Shown piece by piece: positions 58,712-64,000 of a stretch of 64,000 nucleotides of DNA. Source of the stretch: Eustoma russellianum (lineage: Eukaryota; Streptophyta; Magnoliopsida; Gentianales; Gentianaceae); contig AP025062.1 in assembly GCA_036186865.1 (NCBI GenBank), positions 10,456,023 through 10,520,022 on the forward strand, read 5' to 3'. Below the pieces are notes generated by a model, which had not been told where the DNA came from, did not search any database, and was given only the letters and a program-made list of their open reading frames with translations. The translations under genes and the position numbers were made by a program. How positions within the stretch are numbered: the first letter of the stretch is position 1; each line of letters opens with the position of its first letter.

Positions 58712-59647
58712 CATACAAATCACCCAAATAAGATTCATTGGTGTACAAGGTTGATTAAGGTGTGATCAAACCTTCATTTGGTGAGGTGGTGCTGATTGGT
58801 GATTCTTTGGTGTTGTTCTTTGTGTAGAACATTGTAAAAGGGTTTGGATTGAAGGAGTTGGTGTATAACTCTATCCATCCTTATTCTAAGGTGACTTTGG
58901 TGACTAGTGAAAACCAAGGAAGGTGTCCTTGAAGACTGGAGTAGGTCACGTTGGCCGAACTAGTATAAAATTCTTGGTGTTCTTACTTTCAGCATTTTTA
59001 CTCTCAGTTTCTGTTTTTGCATCATATTTATGATCTCGGTAAAAATAGCAAATAATTTTCAAAAATCATAAAATTTTCAGAAACATAGCCTTGTGTCTTA
59101 GGTTCATTTCCCACTGATTTTATCAAATTTGGATAAGTATAAGTCATCCAAACGTTCATAGTTCTGAGACTAGTGCAAATCTATTTTTCAGATTGGCAGA
59201 GGTTGAGAACATCAACTTGGTGGACATACTTCCCAAAGGAATTTTTCAAAACTGTTTTAACTGAGTATACTACACATCCTAAGGGTCATCCCATAAACGT
59301 TTCAGGTCATTTGGAGTTGTCACCAAATAGGAATAAGTTTTTCATTTTAAGGTACAGGTTCTGTCCAAACTGACACTGTCAGATCACGTACCACATTTGA
59401 GTGACTTAACCTTTGAGTTTTAATCTGAAATTTTTATGACACCTTCATAACACCTGAGAGTACATTGTGTCAAAAGTTTACTATTTTTGGAGGTCTACAA
59501 CCCAGTCAACCAAGTGTTTAAAAACGGGTCCTGAAAGCAGTCTCTGTTTTCAAAAGTGAGTAATTGGTCCTTAAAATTTTTATAAACCAATTTTTTCCGC
59601 ACTCACTATTCAACCCCCCCTTCTAGTGGTGCTATACAGGTCCAACA

Positions 59648-59652
59648 TAAAA
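59648..59652. repeat. Target-site duplication of copia-3, right
   Basis: TAAAA, identical to 49398-49402. Confidence 0.9.
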
Positions 59653-59830
59653 TTGGCTAGAGAATTCTAGAATCCCCATTCATGCCTTGGCCGAATTTTA
59701 GGCTTCTTGGGCAACTTGATATTTCTTGTAATTTTAACTCATGCACTATATTGTTTTCTTTATTTTATCATATTCTAAGATTAGTATGTGTATGTATACA
59801 TACATATACACGCCATGTGCACTATACATA

Positions 59831-59881
<51 letters not shown>

Positions 59882-60155
59882 TCCTATGTATACGCATGTA
59901 GGTATTTATACATTTCGTACACATATATCATATACACGCACATACATACATTATGGTATGTATGGTTCATATAATTCTATATTTCATGTACTACTTTCTT
60001 GAAGTTTCCATTATTTAATTTGGCTTGGTATCACCTCAAGAATTATTAAGTAAAGAGGGTCAAGTTGACTTAAGTAACATGCGCTAAAAGAAATTGTCGC
60101 TTTCATTCCGTCTCATATTCATAGTTTTCACGTACATGATCGTTGGGGTACAACA
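59653..60155 (-). repeat. Solo LTR 2, remaining part
   Basis: 503 bp completing solo LTR 2, ending GGGGTACAACA. Includes a pure (TA)n tract at about 59832-59879 and other AT-rich repeats. No gene. Confidence 0.85.
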
Positions 60156-60160
60156 TATAT

Positions 60161-60310
60161 CATATGATATAAGACAGGAATATACTCATAAATATGAGTT
60201 AAGTATGGTGGTGTGACGTTAACGTACGTACGTAAAATATATAACGTGTCGGTAGTACATTGCAATATATGTGTATGTGCCTTTTTCAAAAAATCTGAAT
60301 ATATATATAT
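60161..60310 (-). repeat. C LTR3, second part
   Basis: Resumes LTR3 (CATATGATATAAGACAGG) after the TATAT duplication and is cut inside its AT microsatellite by LINE-3. It matches 41627-41775 of LTR2. Confidence 0.9.
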
Positions 60311-60462
60311 ATATTTTTTTTTGAAAAGCTTATATATATTTTATTAAAAGAGAAGCCTCACTTATGGCGGAGGAAAACCATATTACAAGAGTTCAGAGTA
60401 AGTGAACAAATGAAATAACGAACTAAGGAGGACATATCTCCAGTCGTATACGATATGCCGCA

Positions 60463-60520
60463 TTAAAACCTTGCTAGGAAAAACCACCCTTGTGGATAAA
60501 ACCCTAGCGAAGGAAAAAGC
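60463..60520 (-). other. 3'-terminal stem-loop of LINE-3
   Basis: CTTGCTAGG (60470-60478) can pair with CCTAGCGAAG (60503-60512) through 9 bp with one bulge. Inside it, CCAC (60484-60487) pairs with GTGG (60492-60495) around CCTT. The block recurs in LINE-2. Confidence 0.6.
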
Positions 60521-60769
60521 GTACATATTTATACGACCATCATTGAAATGTATATTATGTAAATATGTGTCCAGTTGTTGGTTTCCGTCCAGTTGGTGTA
60601 GATGTCGAATGTAGCCGAAACAATGCTTCCAAAGTGTCATCTCCAATGGTTCCAGCCGGATACATGAAACACCATCCATGGGCAGCACCAGATATAATCC
60701 AATACATGAAACAGCAGGCACCAAGAACAAATTATGAGTCATTTTAAGAAAATATAAACCGCAGAGTAA

Positions 60770-61345
60770 GTGATAAGTTAGCGTACCGAGCCTGCCTGCA
60801 TCCCTCGGGACACAGACAGGATGTGTCATAAAACGCCAATCCCTGTGGAAGACATACTGAGCTAGCTCACACCAAGGACTTTGCGCCACGTGGAAGGCCA
60901 TACAGTCTAGCGCGTGAGATGAGTGTATAGGATGAAAGAAGCTCCCGACAACAGCAAGAATCCCAGATTGCCAACACATAGAAAGACATGCAGCAGCCAA
61001 ATAAAAGTATATATCACATAGTCGTAGCAACATCCGCCCTATAAAATAAACAGACAAGATAGTGTACCCACCAAGGCTGCCTGCAGAGCAAACAGTGCAG
61101 GCAGCAACAGTACACCTTCGCCCATCAATATAACTGTTCATGAAAGTGCTCTTTCCAACGCATAGTGAATGATCATCCTCGCCAAGCATAAACCATGTAT
61201 ATGGAAAAGCAAGATGTGTGTAAGCATGGCAAATGACAATAATCAATAAATGAAAGAGAACAATCAACATACCCTGCCTGTCTGTACTCAATCGAGCACA
61301 GACAGGAAAAAGATGTGCGGGCCAATCCATATGGAAGACGTTATG
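60770..61345 (-). repeat. Three diverged hairpin repeats in the LINE-3 3' UTR
   Basis: Inverted repeats at 60791-60820 (CCTGCCTG/CAGACAGG, one wobble pair), 61076-61105 (GCTGCCTGCA/TGCAGGCAGC, perfect) and 61277-61306 (CCTGTCTG/CAGACAGG, perfect). Each has a related flank (GCGTACC, GTGTACCC, CATACCC). The first and third also share CCAATCC...TGGAAGAC downstream on the plus strand, so they are probably an old tandem duplication. Confidence 0.65.
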
Positions 61346-64000
61346 CTGACTGTCTACGCACAGCAACTGATGTGAGGTCCAAAGAAGCCGCGGCACGGAC
61401 CATTGAAGGCAGGCTGGACGGCGTGAAGATAGAAGTGCAAGGCGATTGCATTGCGTGCTGCGCCAAATAATGTGCCGGCATATTTGCTTCTCTTAATACA
61501 TGCTGAATTTCCAAATTATGACGAGTGATCAACTGCTGTAGTAGTTTAAGATGGAAGTTTCCAAACACAGGCTGCTGTTTACTTAGACGTTGAATTAGCT
61601 GTGCACAATCAGTCTCTAAAATCAGAGACCTGTATAAGGGCAGGAAATACAGCAAGCCAAACAGGGCTGTTTGAATTTCAGCCTGCAAAGGTGGACAATA
61701 TGGGAGGCGGAAAGCTACCGCCCTGACACATGCTCCACATGAGTCGCGTAAAATGAGACCTCCTGCCGCATTGGAGCGGCAAACCGCGGCATCCACATTA
61801 AGTTTAAAGCGACCTGTTGGGGGAGTAAGCCATTTCACCACTAGTAGACGCGGAGGGCGAGGTATTGGCAACCAGGATAACAGCGAAACGGGTCCGGCAG
61901 CTAGCTTGGTACCTTGGATTGAATGAACCCACATATGAAGCTCAAAAAGAACAGTATTTCGGAGTGCAGATATAGAAAATGATGTTTGATCTCCACATAC
62001 CATATTTGCATAATGACGCCATATATTGTAGACCAAAATGCCAGGGACTACAATCTTGAGCACCCCATCAAAGGACGAAAAGGATGAACGGTACCACCAA
62101 GCTAATAAATACTGTCGAATAGTGTATGTAGTCGGAAATATATTCTGTAATTCAGAGGCAAAGAAAAGCCACATGGACTGGATTGCTGCACAATTCAAGA
62201 ACACATGATCGACTGAGGAAGAATGCTGCTTGCAAAATGGGCACTGTGTGGGACGTGCAATCAAATAAGAGCCTATGTAATCCTCAAATGGTAAAGCCGC
62301 ATGAAATAATCTCCAGAGGAATAGACGGATGGATGGTGAATGGTGTTTAAACCAAATGAACTTTGCAGACAGCAAGATGGGTTTAGATGAGCGACAAATA
62401 TTGTAAGCCGATTTAAGCGCAAATTCTCCTGAGGGGGAGGGCTGCCAAGTGAGATGATTATTGGACCCTGAAGTATGCATCACACAAATCTGATGGATGC
62501 GACAAATAAGCTTCCACACCGGTGAATCCGGCAGACGTGGCCGGAAGTCTCCCCTACGTCCATATTTGGCGTGCATATATCGGCTCCACAACGTATCTTG
62601 CTTATGATATAACCACCATATTCTGCAATGATATGCCTGCTGCAAAGAATAAAGATCGCGTATCCCTAATCCACCCTCCTCCGTAGGTAAAGTGATAGTG
62701 GACCATGAAACCCAATGTCAGCGCTGTCCCCAATAAAAAGTAGCCATTTTCTGCTGTATCATCTTGATGACAGATTTTGGGAGCCCCCCTGCGGCCATGA
62801 CATGCAGAGGGAGCGCAAAGAGCACCGCGCGCAGTAGGACTAATATGCCTGCAGTAGATAATAATTTGGAATGCCATCCTTGTAATTTATCATCAAAATG
62901 TTGTAATATTGTGGCACAGTATGTTGAACGGTTAATACCCTTGTGAAGATAAGATCCTAAATAGCGGAAAGGGAGTGTCGAAAGCCTCATCCCAAGGATC
63001 TCCTGTAGATGTCGAACCCCCTGTTCAGAGAGTCGGGCAGATGGTATCATACTACTCTTGTGGAAATTGACCTTTTGTCCCGAAGCTGCTTCGTAATCCG
63101 TTAAGAACCTCTTAAATCGCCGAATATTACGTTGTGTACCTTGCAGAAAGACAAGTAGATCGTCTGCATACGCCAAATGAGAGATGGCAAAGGGGATACG
63201 ACCAAGGCTAAATGATTGAATATTGCCAGATGCCACTAAAGAGGATAAGCCTCGACTGAATCCCTCAGAAGACAGAATAAAAAGCAGAGGAGATAATGGA
63301 TCTCCTTGTTTCACTCCCCTATGTGGCCGGAATGATGGAGATGGTGCGCCATTAATCAAAACAGATAACGTAGTAGCTCGGAGATGATTTAGGATCAATC
63401 TAGTGAAGAAACCCGAGAAGCCAAAACCCAACAATATTCTCTCCAAATAATCCCAACTGACACGATCAAAAGCTTTCATCATATCCAATTTTAAACATAA
63501 GTGTGAAGTGCCAGCATCCAACATATGCACCATTTCTCGAGCCAATAATACTTGGGTGGAGATGTCATGCCCAGGGAGAAATCCTGTTTGTTCCGAAGAT
63601 ATCAACTTCGGCAGAAGTTGCCCCAATCGCGTCGCGATAATGCGTGTACATACCTTACTCAAAAAATTCGTCAAACATATTGGTCTGAAGTCACCGAAAG
63701 TGTGTGGGGAAGTGGTTTTGGGGATCAAAGTGATAACCGCACTTGCCATAATCGATGGCTGCGGAATACCAAGGAAGAACTCTTGTACTGCCTTTTCTAC
63801 GTCAGAATGTATAACCGACCAACATGACCGATAAAACATACCATGAAAACCATCTGGACCAGCAGCACTATGAGGATCTAAATGCCAGACTGCCTCTTTG
63901 ATTTCGGCTGCTGTTGGTAGCATGGTCAGTCGTATATTTTCTTCATCCGTTACCAACTGAGGAATATATGATAGGACAGCCTCATGATTTTGTGTAACTG
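61341..64000 (-). pseudogene. LINE-3 ORF2 (RT, zf-RVT, RNase H), one internal stop
   Basis: The frame enters from the right edge and runs to the stop at 61341, with a single in-frame TGA at 62720-62718 between RT and the zf-RVT region (after FYWGQR). RT motifs: AGPDGFHGMFY, DFRPICLTNFLSKV, LKLDMMKAFDRVSW, VKQGDPLSPLLF and LAYADDLLVF (about 63180). A Cys/His segment with CPFCKQHSSSVDHVFLNC lies near 62200. RNase H follows (LNVDAAV, LQAEIQTALFG, LETDCAQL, REANMPAHYLA). The TGA replaces a codon that aligns with Arg in LINE-1, so one change seems to have ended an otherwise good frame. The endonuclease is outside. Confidence 0.9.

Larger units (their letters stand above)
49403..59647 (+). mobile_element. 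Copia-3: young, structurally complete Sirevirus-like copia element
   Basis: 5' LTR 49403-51863, internal region 51864-57191, 3' LTR 57192-59647, flanked by TAAAA. It has an exact tRNA-iMet primer site, gag, pol and several polypurine tracts. By eye the LTRs differ at about 26 substitutions and a few 1-nt indels over 2.46 kb, near 1%, so insertion is recent. Gag has one frameshift and RT another, and 10 N lie in protease, so this copy as assembled cannot express a full polyprotein. It is inserted in solo LTR 2. Confidence 0.95.
57192..59647 (+). repeat. Copia-3 3' LTR (2,456 bp)
   Basis: Near-identical to the 5' LTR; contains TATAAAA at 58561 and the hairpin at 58673-58711. Ends CCAACA at 59647. 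Confidence 0.95.
29946..60310 (-). mobile_element. Composite element C: LTR-internal-LTR-internal-LTR, gag-only copia type
   Basis: Three LTRs of about 3.0 kb alternate with two internal regions of 1,267 and 1,265 bp, all on the minus strand. Each LTR begins TGTAGGATC on the plus strand and, where complete, ends CTCTACA. Each internal region has a primer site, a shortened gag and polypurine tracts, and no pol. LTR1 and LTR3 are interrupted by solo LTRs, and LTR3 also by LINE-3, so its last ~375 bp are outside the window. The bases before LTR1 (29941-29945, TTTAG) are the likely target duplication. Confidence 0.85.
60383..61396 (-). other. 337-codon open frame in the LINE-3 3' UTR, coding status doubtful
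   Basis: A stop-free frame starts inside the last ~56 nt of ORF2 in another frame and covers almost the whole 3' UTR. The product would be hydrophobic and Cys/His/Leu-rich, with no domain I recognise. Two similar internal segments (NVFHMDW..., YVFHRDW...) come from the nucleotide repeats. LINE-2 keeps no corresponding long frame (only two short overlapping ones), which argues against a conserved gene. Most likely a chance frame helped by repeated sequence. Confidence 0.3.
60311..64000 (-). mobile_element. LINE-3: L1-type LINE, 3' part, runs off right edge
   Basis: The 3' poly(A) appears as T10 at about 60314-60323, next to the AT microsatellite of C LTR3. A long 3' UTR (about 1 kb) carries three hairpin repeats and the 3'-terminal block shared with LINE-2. 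ORF2 follows and leaves the window at 64000. ORF1 and the 5' end are outside. Confidence 0.92.

Noticed and set aside
1..64000. Any host gene, tRNA, rRNA or organelle insertion
   Set aside because: Every stretch was assigned to a retrotransposon, LTR or LTR-like non-coding DNA; none showed host exon structure.

Overview
This 64 kb window is transposon-on-transposon DNA from a plant nuclear genome. It is AT-rich and holds L1-type LINEs, Ty1/copia elements of the Sirevirus type (tRNA-iMet primer sites, long LTRs, several polypurine tracts, one extra ORF after pol) and a Ty3/gypsy pol of Tekay/Del type. A flowering plant, probably a eudicot, fits best, but the species cannot be named. I found no host gene, tRNA, rRNA or CRISPR array.

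Layout. 1-3917: LINE-1 (minus strand), 5'-truncated, its ORF2 uninterrupted to the window edge. 3918-15390: element B (minus), a copia-type element with LTRs and gag but no pol. Its left LTR is cut by LINE-1 and its right LTR is split by LINE-2 (9609-15131, minus, 14-bp target duplication). 15391-17600: decayed gypsy pol (plus), followed to 21433 by what is probably that element's long LTR. 21434-29945: copia-2 (plus), a decayed Sirevirus with gag, pol and an ORF3 after pol. 29946-60310: composite element C (minus), arranged LTR-internal-LTR-internal-LTR. Each internal part is only about 1.27 kb and encodes a shortened Gag. LTR1 of C carries a 4,960-bp solo LTR (31020-35979, duplication TTGGC). 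LTR3 of C carries a second solo LTR (45936-60155, duplication TATAT), and inside that sits the young copia-3 (49403-59647, duplication TAAAA). LINE-3 (60311 to the right edge, minus) lies in the remaining end of LTR3.

The insertions give an order, oldest first: gypsy, copia-2, composite C, solo LTR 2, copia-3. That is five nested levels. Copia-3 is youngest, with LTRs about 1% different by eye, yet its coding region has two frameshifts and an assembly gap.

The most interesting theme is the relation between copia-3 and the pol-less elements B and C. All three share the primer site type, multiple polypurine tracts, Gag C-terminal sequence and a perfectly conserved 8-bp leader hairpin. B and C lack pol from the same breakpoint just after gag, so they look like gag-carrying non-autonomous partners of a copia-3-like element. 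C has also lost the Gag core and zinc knuckle in frame, leaving an open mini-Gag. The LTRs carry family-specific arrays of palindromes, compound motifs, minisatellites and satellite-like repeats that the coding annotation does not explain.
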